Made by a program: the position numbers and the translations under genes
Shown here: positions 7,823 through 16,536 of the stretch, piece by piece
Layout: each line of letters opens with the position of its first letter
Numbering within the stretch: position 1 is the stretch's first letter
Assembly (NCBI GenBank): GCA_903912525.1
Contig: CAIWHK010000006.1
Span: forward strand, 124,001-188,000
Source of the DNA: an uncultured bacterium
GTDB taxonomy: Bacteria > Krumholzibacteriota > Krumholzibacteriia > LZORAL124-64-63
Length of the DNA: 64,000 bases
Direction: 5' to 3'
Notes under the pieces: model-generated
What the model saw: only the letters and a program-made list of their open reading frames with translations
What the model was told of the DNA's origin: nothing
The model's database searches: none

Positions 7823-7854
7823 CCGCCACGAACAGCCGCCACGAACAGCCGCCA
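7823..7854 (+). repeat. 13-bp tandem repeat in the leader of the dehydratase gene
   Basis: The unit CCGCCACGAACAG occurs twice in full (7823-7835, 7836-7848) and then for six more bases, ending just before the AGGAGGG ribosome-binding motif at 7854-7860. Copy-number change by slippage would move sequence directly upstream of the start. Function unknown. Confidence 0.8.
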
Positions 7855-7872
7855 GGAGGGGTGACCCCGTCC

Positions 7873-9885
7873 ATGTCGACTCCCGCCGATCCCGACCTCG
7901 ACAGCGGCTTGCCTTCGCGCGAGCGGTCGATGGCCTCCCGGCTGCTGCGGCAGGACGGGCGCCTGACGACCCTGGTCCGCGAGCACCGGCTGCTGTTCGC
8001 GATGCTGTTCTTCGGCCTGCTGTGCGCGGCGTCGGTCACCGTGTCTTTCCTCCTGCGCTTCGTCGTGCTCGACCAACTGTTGAAGACGAACACCGAGCAG
8101 TGGCAGCTCTGGTGGCTGGCCATGCTGGCGGTGACGGTGCCGGTGCGGCTGCTGTTCCTGTGGGGCTCGGGCGTGCACCGCCAGTCGTGGCGCTTCGCCT
8201 CGGTCGAGGACCTGCCGCCTCTGGTGCTGAGCATCTTCTCCAGCAGCGCGCTGATCATCGTCGCTCTGTGGCTGTTCTGGCGACGCCCGGGCGGCTTCCC
8301 GCTGTCGACGCTCGCCATGGACATGGTCCTGTGCCTGGGCCTGGTCGTGGCCGGGCGCTTCGCCTACCGCATCATCGGCGGCCCGGCCGACCGGCTGGGC
8401 AACCGCGCCCCGCGCCGCCGCGCCGTGGTCATCGGCGGCGGCAACGCCGGCGCCCTGACCATCGAGGCCATGCAGTCGCCGCGCCTGGGCGGCTTCAAGC
8501 CCGTGGCCATCGTCGACGACAACCTGCAGGCGCGCGGCATGCGCATCCGCGGCGTGCCCATCCTGGGCGGCATCGACGACATCGGCGAGGTGGCCCACCG
8601 CACCCAGGCCGACGTCATCGTGCTGGCGATCCCCTCGGCGACGACCACGCAGCTCTACCGCATCCTCGGCCTGTGCCAGGAGACCGGGTTGCCGCTGAAG
8701 TCGGTGCCCAGCTTCTGGGAGATCATGGAGAGCGAGAAGCCCGGCGTCCGGCGCGTGGAGGACTTCTCGACCACCAGCCTGCTCAACCGGCGGCCCATCG
8801 TCGGCGACCAGCAGGTGCTGTCCGGCCTGCTGAAGGGCAAGCGCGTGCTGGTGACGGGCGCGGCCGGCTCGATCGGCTCGGAACTGTGCCGCCAGGTGGT
8901 GCAGGGCGGCGCCGCGTACCTGGCCTGCCTGGACAAGGACGAGAACGGGCTGTTCCGCATCGAGCGCGAGCTGCGCGATGGTGGGGCCCGCCAGCCGCTG
9001 GAGTTCCTGCTCGGCGACATCCGCGACGAGAACCGCCTCGAGCGCTTCTTCAGCACCGCGAAGCCCGACATCGTCTTCCACGCCGCGGCCTACAAGCACG
9101 TGCCCATCCTGCAGTTCCATCCCGAGGAGGCGATGCTGAACAACGTGCTCGGCACGCGCCAGCTCGTGGACATGGCGCTGAAGCACGGCGTCGAGCGCTT
9201 CGTGATGATCTCCACCGACAAGGCCGTCAAGCCGACCAACGTCATGGGCGCCAGCAAGCAGGTGGCCGAGAAGGTCGTGCTCTCGCGGCACGAGCAGCCC
9301 GGCTGCGGCACGCGCTTCATGATCATCCGCTTCGGCAACGTGCTCGGCTCGGCGGGCAGCGTGGTGGAGCTGTTCAACAAGCAGATCGCCCAGGGCGGCC
9401 CGGTCACCGTGACCGACCCGTCGATGGAGCGCTTCTTCATGACCATCGCCGAGGCCGTGCAGTTGGTGCTGTTTGCCGCGGCGATGGGCACCGGCGGCGA
9501 CGTCTTCATCCTGGACATGGGCAAGCCGGTGAAGATCGACGACCTGGCGCGCCGCATGATCCGCCTGTCGGGCCTGACGCCCAACGTCGACATCGGCATC
9601 CGCTACACCGGCCTGCGCCCGGGCGAGAAGATGTACGAGGAGCTGTGGGCCGAGGGCGAGGAGCCGCAGCCCACCGCCAACCCGGGCATCCTGGCGGCGC
9701 GGCGCCAGGCCATCGACACCGTCGCGGTGGCCGAGGGTGTGGCCGCCCTGCTGGCGTCGGCGCGCGTTGGCGACCGCCCGGCGCTCTGGACCGAGCTGTT
9801 GAAGCTGGTGCCCGACTTCCAGGGCCACACCGGTGATCACGCGGAGGTGCCGCCAAGCGTCGGCCCCACCGCGAGCGGCAGTTGA
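7873..9885 (+). CDS. Membrane-bound nucleotide-sugar 4,6-dehydratase/epimerase (CapD/WbpM family)
   Basis: 670 residues. Four membrane segments fill roughly residues 35-165. A first Rossmann region (AVVIGGGNAGALTIEAM) follows at about 190. The catalytic SDR domain starts with VLVTGAAGSIGSELCRQVV at about 324. YKHVPIL and STDKAVKPTNVMGASK (about 446-461) contain the Ser/Met/Lys-type active site of UDP-GlcNAc 4,6-dehydratases such as WbpM and PglF. These make the 4-keto-6-deoxy precursor of QuiNAc, FucNAc and bacillosamine-type sugars. The start was chosen as ATG 7873: GTG at 7861 is in frame but touches the AGGAGGG motif. The WecA-like enzyme next door is the logical consumer of such a sugar. 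Confidence 0.9.
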   Translation: MSTPADPDLDSGLPSRERSMASRLLRQDGRLTTLVREHRLLFAMLFFGLLCAASVTVSFLLRFVVLDQLLKTNTEQWQLWWLAMLAVTVPVRLLFLWGSGVHRQSWRFASVEDLPPLVLSIFSSSALIIVALWLFWRRPGGFPLSTLAMDMVLCLGLVVAGRFAYRIIGGPADRLGNRAPRRRAVVIGGGNAGALTIEAMQSPRLGGFKPVAIVDDNLQARGMRIRGVPILGGIDDIGEVAHRTQADVIVLAIPSATTTQLYRILGLCQETGLPLKSVPSFWEIMESEKPGVRRVEDFSTTSLLNRRPIVGDQQVLSGLLKGKRVLVTGAAGSIGSELCRQVVQGGAAYLACLDKDENGLFRIERELRDGGARQPLEFLLGDIRDENRLERFFSTAKPDIVFHAAAYKHVPILQFHPEEAMLNNVLGTRQLVDMALKHGVERFVMISTDKAVKPTNVMGASKQVAEKVVLSRHEQPGCGTRFMIIRFGNVLGSAGSVVELFNKQIAQGGPVTVTDPSMERFFMTIAEAVQLVLFAAAMGTGGDVFILDMGKPVKIDDLARRMIRLSGLTPNVDIGIRYTGLRPGEKMYEELWAEGEEPQPTANPGILAARRQAIDTVAVAEGVAALLASARVGDRPALWTELLKLVPDFQGHTGDHAEVPPSVGPTASGS

Positions 9886-9887
9886 CG

Positions 9888-11135
9888 ATGGCCGGCCTGT
9901 CCCTGCGCCGCAACTTCGCCTGGACGCTGGTCGGCAACGTCGTCTACGCCGTGTGCCTGTGGGCCCAGCTGGCCCTGCTGACCAAGCTGGGCGGCGCCGA
10001 GGTGGTCGGCCGCTTCTCGCTGGGCTCGGCCATCGCCTCCCCGGTCCTCATGTTCGCCCAGCTCAGCCTGCGCCCGGTGCTCGCCTCCGACGCGCGCGGC
10101 GAGTTCGCTTTCCAGGACTACCTCGGCCTGCGCGTGCTGCTGCTGCCGATCGCGCTGCTGGTCGTCGTGGCCATCGGCTGGGTGGCCTACACGCCGGCGC
10201 AGGCGCTGGTCATCTCCCTGTTCGGGATGGGTCGCCTGGTCGAGTCGATGGCCGACATCTACTTCGGCTTCCAGCAGAAGCAGGAGCGCATGGACCTGGC
10301 GGCCATCTCGCTCATGCTCAAGGGCGTCATCGCGCTGGGCCTGTTCGGCGGCGTGTTCAAGGCGACCGGCTCGCTGGAACTGAGCCTGGCCTCGATGGTG
10401 GCGGGCTGGCTGCTGGTGCTGCTCACGGTCGACCTGCCGTACACGGCCAGGCTGGTGCGCGCGTGTCCGGGGCAGTCGCTGCGCCCGCGCTTCGATCGCC
10501 CCGCGCTGCGCCGCCTGTTCCTGCTGGCGCTGCCCATGGGCACGGTGTTCCTGGCCATCCAGCTGCGCATGACCATCCCGCGCGCCATGCTCGAGCGCAC
10601 GCACGGCGAAGCCGAGCTCGGCATCTTCTCGGCGCTGTCGTACCTCGTCATCGCCGGCAGCACCGTCACGCAGGCCCTGGCGCAGTCGGCGCTGGCCGGG
10701 CTGGGCCGCGACGTCGCCGCGCGCGACGTGCCGAGCCTGCGCCACCGGGTGCGCCAGTTGATCCTCCTGGGCGCCGGCATCGGCGTGGCGGGCGTGGCGG
10801 TCTCTGCCGTCGCGGGCGGGCCGCTGCTCAAGATCATCTACACCGCCGAGTACGCCGCGCACGTGCCGCTGCTGGTCCTGGTGATGGCCGGCGGCGCGGT
10901 GCTCTACGTGGGCAGCCTGCTCGGTGCGCCAGCCACGGCGATGCGAGCCTTCAAGTCCCAGCTGTGGGTGCACGGGTCGCAGGTCGTGGTCATGATCGGC
11001 TCGGGCCTGGTCCTGCTGCCGCGGCTGGGCATGATGGGCGCGGCCTGGATGATGCTGATCGGTTCGGCGTGGGTGACCGTCGGCACGGGCTGGATCGTGT
11101 GGCGCGGCCTGCGCAGGCTGGAGGCGGCGCCATGA
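9888..11135 (+). CDS. Wzx-like polysaccharide flippase (MOP/MATE superfamily)
   Basis: 415 residues and about 12 predicted membrane helices, beginning LSLRRNFAWTLVGNVVYAVC, the usual N-terminus of Wzx/RfbX proteins. The family flips undecaprenyl-linked repeat units to the periplasmic face. The ATG at 9888 lies two bases after the preceding stop, and the stop overlaps the next gene by ATGA. Together with the Wzy-like gene that follows, it marks the locus as Wzx/Wzy-dependent rather than ABC-dependent. Confidence 0.88.
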   Translation: MAGLSLRRNFAWTLVGNVVYAVCLWAQLALLTKLGGAEVVGRFSLGSAIASPVLMFAQLSLRPVLASDARGEFAFQDYLGLRVLLLPIALLVVVAIGWVAYTPAQALVISLFGMGRLVESMADIYFGFQQKQERMDLAAISLMLKGVIALGLFGGVFKATGSLELSLASMVAGWLLVLLTVDLPYTARLVRACPGQSLRPRFDRPALRRLFLLALPMGTVFLAIQLRMTIPRAMLERTHGEAELGIFSALSYLVIAGSTVTQALAQSALAGLGRDVAARDVPSLRHRVRQLILLGAGIGVAGVAVSAVAGGPLLKIIYTAEYAAHVPLLVLVMAGGAVLYVGSLLGAPATAMRAFKSQLWVHGSQVVVMIGSGLVLLPRLGMMGAAWMMLIGSAWVTVGTGWIVWRGLRRLEAAP

Positions 11136-12388
11136 TGGGCTTCAGCGACTTCCTTTGGCTGTTGCTGTTCGCCTTCCTGGGCGTGTTTTCCGTGGTGTGG
11201 TCGAAGCGCCTGTATGCCTTCTGGTTTACGCCGCTGAGCCTGTTCTTCATCGTCAATTGTGCCTCGCTCTGCGCGTACCACCTGCGCCTGGTCGAGATGA
11301 AGGATGTGTCGCTGGTCACGCACCTGGGCGTGGTGGCCTGTCTCCTGGCCTTTGCGCTCGGCTGCGCCCTGGGCGCCATCGGCCGTCCGGTGCCGCCGCC
11401 CGGGACGATGCCCCGGGCGCTGGACGACCGCGGGCTGGCGCTGTTCTTCTACACCACCGCCGGCATCGCCACTGCCGGCTGGCTGCTGGCCGCCGCCATC
11501 CTGTACATGCGCCACCGCGGCTTCGGCCTGCTGCTGGCCAACATCTGGCTGCTGCAGAGCGAATTCCAGATGCAGGGCATCGGCTACCTGAACATGCTGG
11601 GCATCCTCGTGCTTCCGGCTTACCTGCTGCGGCGCGCGCGCGGCAAGAGCAGCCTGTTCGACATGCTGCTGGTGGCGAGCGCCATCTGGGGCCTGCTGCT
11701 GGCGGGCATCAAGGCGTTCGTGTTCTACTCGGTGCTGACGGCGCTCGGAACATGGGGCGTGGCGATGCCCCACAGGTTCCGCCCGCGCCACCTGGTGGTG
11801 ATGGGGTCGGTGCTGGTCGCGTTCTTCGTGGCCTACAACGCTCGCATCGACATCTTCACGCTGAATGTGCGCGTTGCCGAAGGAAGTCCCCTGGCGCACG
11901 TGCGCGCCCTGCAGTGGCCGTATGTGTACTTCGTGGGGGCCTGGCCGGCGACGCAGAACATCGCCGACGGCCTGCTGCCGTCGCCCGCGCTGCCCGGGGC
12001 GATGACGTTCTACGCGGTCTGGAAGGTGGCCGGCGACCTGCTGGGCCTCGTCGAATCGGTGCCCTTTGCGCAAGCGTTCACGAACATCGGCCCGGCCATG
12101 TTCAACGTCTACTCGATCTTCGGCGTGCTCTACCAGGAGTGGACGTGGCCCGGCGCCGCGGTCGCCTGCTGCGTGCTCGGGTTCATCGGCTCGCGCCTCT
12201 ACCTGCGCGCGCGCCGGGCGGGCTACTGGGGGCATGTGCTCGTCTACGGGCTGTTTTCGTACGGCCTTTCGATGAGCTGCTTCATGTACGTCTACCGCTT
12301 CAACGAGGCCGTGCTGTTCATCTACCTCTACGTGATGGGCTTCGTCGTGGCGCGCCACGGGGTGCTGGTCGACCGGAGGGGACGATGA
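11132..12388 (+). CDS. Wzy-like polytopic membrane protein (O-antigen polymerase candidate)
   Basis: 418 residues with about ten hydrophobic helices and a central periplasmic-sized loop containing NARIDIFTLNVRVAEGSPL. Sequence motifs in Wzy proteins are weak, so the call rests on topology and on its place directly after the flippase. The start is ATG 11132 (MMGFSDFLW), overlapping the flippase stop by four bases; ATG 11135 is equally possible. It would join repeat units at the periplasmic face. An oligosaccharide-modifying membrane protein remains an alternative. Confidence 0.7.
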   Translation: MMGFSDFLWLLLFAFLGVFSVVWSKRLYAFWFTPLSLFFIVNCASLCAYHLRLVEMKDVSLVTHLGVVACLLAFALGCALGAIGRPVPPPGTMPRALDDRGLALFFYTTAGIATAGWLLAAAILYMRHRGFGLLLANIWLLQSEFQMQGIGYLNMLGILVLPAYLLRRARGKSSLFDMLLVASAIWGLLLAGIKAFVFYSVLTALGTWGVAMPHRFRPRHLVVMGSVLVAFFVAYNARIDIFTLNVRVAEGSPLAHVRALQWPYVYFVGAWPATQNIADGLLPSPALPGAMTFYAVWKVAGDLLGLVESVPFAQAFTNIGPAMFNVYSIFGVLYQEWTWPGAAVACCVLGFIGSRLYLRARRAGYWGHVLVYGLFSYGLSMSCFMYVYRFNEAVLFIYLYVMGFVVARHGVLVDRRGR

Positions 12389-13422
12389 GCGGCCGCCTGC
12401 GCGTGACGGCGCTGACCGGGGGGCGCCATGTGCCTTCGGCGCGGTTCCGGGTGGAGCAGCTGGCGCCCGCCCTCGCGCGCGACGGCGTGGACCTCGACGT
12501 GCGCCATGCGCGCATCTCCAGCTTCCCGCCCGCCAGCCGCCCGCTGCGCCCGTTCTGGCTGGCCGCGACGCTGGCCGCCCGGCTGCCGGACATCGCGGCC
12601 ACGCGGCGGGGGCAGGTCACGCTCCTGCAGCGCGAGTTCGTCTCGACCCTCGCCACGCTCGAGCGCTTCACCGCTCGCCCGCGCGTCCTGGATGTCGACG
12701 ACGCCATCTGGCTGAACCGCGGCGACGGCGGCTTTGCGCGGCGGCTGGCCCGCGAGGTCGACCTGGTCGTGGCCGGCAATGCGTATCTGGCGGAATGGTT
12801 CGGGGCCTGGTGCGGGCGGGTCGAGATCCTGCCGACAGCCATCGACACCGACCGCTTCCGTCCGGGCCTGCGGGGGCCTGTCCGGCCGCGCGCGATCGGC
12901 TGGACCGGCTCGTCGGCCAACTTCCCGTACCTGCTGCTGTGGGCAGACGCCCTGCGTGCGGTCCTGGCGGCCGTGCCCGATGTGCGCGTGCTCGTCTGCG
13001 CGGACCGGCGCCCGCCGCTCGATGCGCTGCCCGCCGACCGCTGGCAGTGGGTGCCGTGGACGCCGGATGTCGAGGTCCCGTTCCTGCAGTCCCTGGATAT
13101 CGGGCTGATGCCGCTGGCCGACACCCCGTGGGCGCGCGGCAAGTGCTCCTACAAGATGCTGCAGTACCTGGCGTGCGGTGTGCCGGCCGTGGTCTCGCCG
13201 GTGGGGATGAACAACGAGGTCCTGGCGCAGGCGCCGGTGGGGATCGGGGCCGCCGGCGCCGACGAGGCCGCCGCCGCCATCATCGGGTTGCTGGCCGACC
13301 CCGCACGGAGCGCCGCGTTCGGGCAGGCGGGGCGCGCACTGGTGGAAAGGGGCTACGCGGTGGATGTCATCGCTCCCCGGCTGGGCGCGATTCTCCGGGA
13401 CGTGGCCGGATCGAGTAGTTGA
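12385..13422 (+). CDS. Family 4 glycosyltransferase (third in locus)
   Basis: 345 residues, starting at the ATG at 12385 behind CGGAGGGG and overlapping the previous stop. The N-terminal half is unusual for GT4: RVTALTGGRHVPSARFRVEQ, then VLDVDDAIWLN, the pattern of GT4 proteins that read the heteropolymer acceptor. The C-terminal donor domain has AIGWTGSSANFPYLLLW and KCSYKMLQYLACGVPAVVSP. It is the last gene of the operon; the next 400 bases are non-coding. It presumably adds a late sugar of the repeat unit. Confidence 0.85.
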   Translation: MSGRLRVTALTGGRHVPSARFRVEQLAPALARDGVDLDVRHARISSFPPASRPLRPFWLAATLAARLPDIAATRRGQVTLLQREFVSTLATLERFTARPRVLDVDDAIWLNRGDGGFARRLAREVDLVVAGNAYLAEWFGAWCGRVEILPTAIDTDRFRPGLRGPVRPRAIGWTGSSANFPYLLLWADALRAVLAAVPDVRVLVCADRRPPLDALPADRWQWVPWTPDVEVPFLQSLDIGLMPLADTPWARGKCSYKMLQYLACGVPAVVSPVGMNNEVLAQAPVGIGAAGADEAAAAIIGLLADPARSAAFGQAGRALVERGYAVDVIAPRLGAILRDVAGSSS

Positions 13423-13480
13423 ACAGCCATTGTCTTTTGAGGGTCGATGGCTTCTCAAGTCCATTCTTCCCAAGACGATA

Positions 13481-13512
13481 CCCTCTCCGGTACGGTCCGC
13501 GGACCGAGAGGG
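13481..13512. terminator. Long interrupted hairpin downstream of the glycan operon
   Basis: CCCTCTC (13481-13487) can pair with GAGAGGG (13506-13512) around the palindromic core GGTCCGCGGACC. No T-run follows on either strand, so it is not a standard intrinsic terminator. It could stabilise the 3' end of the operon mRNA or be a regulatory site for rpsO. Confidence 0.35.
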
Positions 13513-13563
13513 GAGCAACCCGCCAGGGAACCCGGCCAGATCGCCCGGAAACCGGCTTTCGCC

Positions 13564-13592
13564 TTGCCACCTGCGGGAACGCCCTCTATCTT
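13564..13592 (+). promoter_or_regulatory. Sigma-70 promoter for rpsO-pnp
   Basis: TTGCCA (13564-13569), 17 bases, TATCTT (13587-13592). Start of transcription near 13599 would give rpsO a leader of about 228 bases, long enough for the S15-binding autoregulatory structure known from other bacteria. The leader structure itself was not matched to a known class. Confidence 0.55.
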
Positions 13593-13826
13593 GAACCGCG
13601 CGACAACCGGACAGGGAAGTCGGGATTTTTTCCCGTACGTCACCTGCCCGGTGGTTTTCGCGCAATCCCGTACAGCGGGTCGGCGCCTTCATCCGGAGCG
13701 GAATGCCCCGGCCGGATGACATGGTCCCGTCCTGTTCCCGTTGACGACTTCGGCAGACGGGCAGGACGGCCGGCCTGCGGCCATCGTGACGCCGCGGCGT
13801 GACGTAGTTTCTGGAGGTTCTGGACG

Positions 13827-14096
13827 ATGGCACTGACCAAGGATCAGAAGGACGCGGTGATCGGCAAGTACCGCAAGCACGAGCACGACTCGGGCTCGCC
13901 GCAAGTGCAGATCGCGCTGCTGACCGAACGGATCAACACCCTCGGTGACCACTTCAAGATGCACAAGGCGGATCACCACTCCCGCCGTGGGCTGCTGAAG
14001 ATGGTCGGCCAGCGCAAGCGACTGCTGTCCTACCTGAAGAAGACGGACCTTGAGGGCTATCGCGGCCTGATCAAGGACCTGGGCATCCGGGGTTGA
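13827..14096 (+). CDS. rpsO: 30S ribosomal protein S15
   Basis: 89 residues, exactly the usual length. Landmarks are [39 protein letters not shown] and [14 protein letters not shown]15 binds 16S rRNA early in assembly of the small-subunit platform. GGAGG sits at about 13813, well spaced from the ATG. As in many bacteria it is followed by pnp. In E. coli S15 also represses its own translation through the leader; whether that happens here cannot be read from the sequence. Confidence 0.98.
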   Translation: MALTKDQKDAVIGKYRKHEHDSGSPQVQIALLTERINTLGDHFKMHKADHHSRRGLLKMVGQRKRLLSYLKKTDLEGYRGLIKDLGIRG

Positions 14097-14119
14097 TGAC
14101 TGGACCCGGAATGTGAGCC

Positions 14120-14172
14120 TGCCTGGCTGTCGGTCGCGCCGGAAACGTCGCGACCGATTGCCGTCTTAGGCA
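14120..14172 (+). promoter_or_regulatory. Stem-loop in the rpsO-pnp intergenic region (pnp leader)
   Basis: CGGTCGCG (14131-14138) pairs perfectly with CGCGACCG (14149-14156) around a 10-base loop. TGCCT (14120-14124) with AGGCA (14168-14172) can extend the structure. No T-run follows. In E. coli the pnp leader forms an RNase III-cleaved hairpin through which PNPase represses itself; this hairpin is at the equivalent position. The alternative is a partial terminator after rpsO. Confidence 0.5.
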
Positions 14173-14316
14173 GCGCCCACGGTTGAGAGGAAGCTGCCTG
14201 TCCCGGATGTCGGGGCGGGGGCGGAGCGGAACGGGCGTGAAGCGTCCGGACGGCACAAGCGCGGCAATAGGGCCACGTGTCATGCCGACAAAGCGGATGG
14301 AAGGAAAGAAAGCGTG

Positions 14317-16524
14317 ATGATGAACAAGCAGACTGTCAGCCTCGAGATGAACGGCACGACCTTCAGTCTCGAGACCGGCCGCATGGCCAAGCAGGCCAAC
14401 GGCTCGGTGGTCGTCCGGATGGGCGACACCATGAGCCTTCTCGCGGTGACCGCCGACCCGAAGCCGACCGACAAGGATTTCCTGCCCCTGATGGTCGAAT
14501 ACCGCGACAAGACGTATGCCGCGGGCAAGATCCCCGGCGGCTTCTTCAAGCGTGAAGGCAAGCCGACCGAGCGCGAGACGCTCACCTGCCGGCTGATCGA
14601 TCGCCCCCTGCGCCCGATGTTCCCGAAGGGCTACAAGCACGAGACGCAGGTCGTGGCCTTCATCATCAGCGCCGACACCGAGTTCCATGCCGACACGCTG
14701 AGCATCACGGCCGCCTCGGCCGCGCTCGCGCTGTCGGACATCCCGTTCCACGAGATCCTGTCGGGCGTGCGCGTGGCGGACATCGACGGCGAGTTCGTGC
14801 CGAACCCGAGCTTCGAGCAGCTCGAGGCGTCGTGCATGGACCTGGTCGTGGCCGGCACCGACGACATTGTCTGCATGATCGAGGGCGAGTGCCTCGAGGT
14901 CAGCGAAGACCGCCTGCTGGATGCGATCGAGTTCGCGCACACGTGGATCCGCAAGCTGAACGCGCTGCAGCGCGAGCTGGTGCAGAAGGCCGGCGGCAAG
15001 ACCAAGTGGGCCGACCCGGTGGTCAAGGACACCTCTGCGAACCTGGCGAAGGTGCTCGACTTCATCGGCCCCGAGCTCAAGGTCGCCGGCTCGGTCAAGG
15101 GCAAGTTCGAGCGCTACGCCGCCATCGACGCCGCCAAGGCGAAGGTCGTCGCCCAGTTCCCGGGTGAAGACGGCAAGACCGACCCCGCGATCGTCGAGGC
15201 CTTCGGCAAGGCCGAGAAGAAGCTCATGCGCGAGATGATCCTCACCGAGGGCGTGCGCTCCGACGGCCGCGACCTGGTCACGGTGCGGCCCATCACCATC
15301 GAGTGCGGCGTGCTGCCGCGCGCGCACGGCTCCTGCCTGTTCACCCGCGGCGAGACGCAGGCCCTGGGCACCGTCACGCTGGGCAGCAAGCAGGCCGAGC
15401 AGCGCATCGAGCCGCTGGGCGGCGAGCAGTACTGGAGCAAGTACTACCTGCACTACAATTTCCCGCCGTTCTCGGTGGGCGAGTGCGGTCGTTACGGCGG
15501 CACGGGCCGTCGCGAGATCGGCCACGGCAAGCTGGCCGAGCGCGCCATCCGCCCGATCCTGCCCGAGCTGGAAGACTTCCCGTACACCATCCGCCTGGTG
15601 TCGGACATCCTCGAGAGCAACGGTTCGTCGTCGATGGCCACCGTCTGCGCCTGCACCATGGCGCTGCTGGATGCCGGCGCGCCGATCCGCAAGGCCGTGG
15701 CCGGCGTGGCCATGGGCCTGATCAAGGAAGATGACCGCATCGCGGTGCTGACCGACATCCTGGGCGTCGAGGATCACCTCGGCGACATGGACTTCAAGGT
15801 CACCGGCACGCGCGACGGCATCACCGCCTTCCAGCTGGACACCAAGATCGCCGGCATCAGCCGCGCGGTCATGAACAAGGCCCTGAGCGATGCCCAGGCC
15901 GCGCGCCTGCACATCCTCGGCGTGATGGAAGAGGCCCTGCCCGGCCCGCGCGCCACGATGAGCCCGTACGCCCCGAAGATCGACACGGTGCAGATCCCGG
16001 TCTCCAAGATCGGCACGCTCATCGGCCCGGGCGGCAAGGTCATCAAGCGCATCCAGGAAGAGACCGGCGCGACCATCGAGGTGGATGACACCGGTATGGT
16101 GTTCATCTCGAGCGTCGACCAGGCCGGCGGCGCTGCCGCCATGGCCTACGTGACCGGCCTGATGGCCGAGCCCGAGGTCGGCAAGGTCTACAAGGGCGTG
16201 GTCAAGACGATCGTCGACTTCGGCGCCTTCGTCGAGTTCCTGCCCGGCAAGGACGGCCTGCTGCACATCTCGGAGCTGGAGTACCACCGCGTGGCCAACG
16301 TCGAGGACGTGCTGCAGGTGGGCGACACCATCGAGGTCAAGCTGGTCGAGATCGACAGCCGTACGGGCAAGGTGCGCCTCAGCCGCAAGGCGATGCTGCC
16401 GGCTCCCGAGGGCTGGGTCGAGCCCGAGCGTCGCGAGCGCAGCGACAGCTACGGTGACCGTGGCGGTCGCCCCGGCGGCGGCGGTGGTCGCGACCGTGGT
16501 GGTCGCGGCGGGCCGCGTCGGTAG
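14317..16524 (+). CDS. pnp: Polyribonucleotide nucleotidyltransferase (PNPase)
   Basis: 735 residues. Two RNase PH-like cores are seen (MVEYRDKTYAAGKIPGGFFK in the first; PFSVGECGRYGGTGRREIGH and SNGSSSMATVCACTMALLDA in the second). A KH domain (KIGTLIGPGGKVIKRIQEET, about residues 563-582) and an S1 domain (GKVYKGVVKTIVDFGAFVEF) follow. The tail is rich in Arg/Gly (SYGDRGGRPGGGGGRDRGG), an RGG-like extension that often binds RNA or partners. It degrades mRNA 3' to 5' using phosphate. GTG 14314, ATG 14317 and ATG 14320 are all possible starts; the purine-rich GGAAGGAAAG upstream favours 14317. Confidence 0.98.
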   Translation: MMNKQTVSLEMNGTTFSLETGRMAKQANGSVVVRMGDTMSLLAVTADPKPTDKDFLPLMVEYRDKTYAAGKIPGGFFKREGKPTERETLTCRLIDRPLRPMFPKGYKHETQVVAFIISADTEFHADTLSITAASAALALSDIPFHEILSGVRVADIDGEFVPNPSFEQLEASCMDLVVAGTDDIVCMIEGECLEVSEDRLLDAIEFAHTWIRKLNALQRELVQKAGGKTKWADPVVKDTSANLAKVLDFIGPELKVAGSVKGKFERYAAIDAAKAKVVAQFPGEDGKTDPAIVEAFGKAEKKLMREMILTEGVRSDGRDLVTVRPITIECGVLPRAHGSCLFTRGETQALGTVTLGSKQAEQRIEPLGGEQYWSKYYLHYNFPPFSVGECGRYGGTGRREIGHGKLAERAIRPILPELEDFPYTIRLVSDILESNGSSSMATVCACTMALLDAGAPIRKAVAGVAMGLIKEDDRIAVLTDILGVEDHLGDMDFKVTGTRDGITAFQLDTKIAGISRAVMNKALSDAQAARLHILGVMEEALPGPRATMSPYAPKIDTVQIPVSKIGTLIGPGGKVIKRIQEETGATIEVDDTGMVFISSVDQAGGAAAMAYVTGLMAEPEVGKVYKGVVKTIVDFGAFVEFLPGKDGLLHISELEYHRVANVEDVLQVGDTIEVKLVEIDSRTGKVRLSRKAMLPAPEGWVEPERRERSDSYGDRGGRPGGGGGRDRGGRGGPRR

Positions 16525-16536
16525 CGGTAACAGTCG

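Larger units (their letters stand above)
13423..13826. other. Intergenic region between glycan operon and rpsO
   Basis: No credible gene was found. It holds a large imperfect hairpin (13481-13512), a good sigma-70 type promoter (13564-13592) and a leader of about 230 bases before rpsO. A short hairpin CGGGA-loop-TCCCG also occurs at about 13621-13635 inside that leader. Confidence 0.6.
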
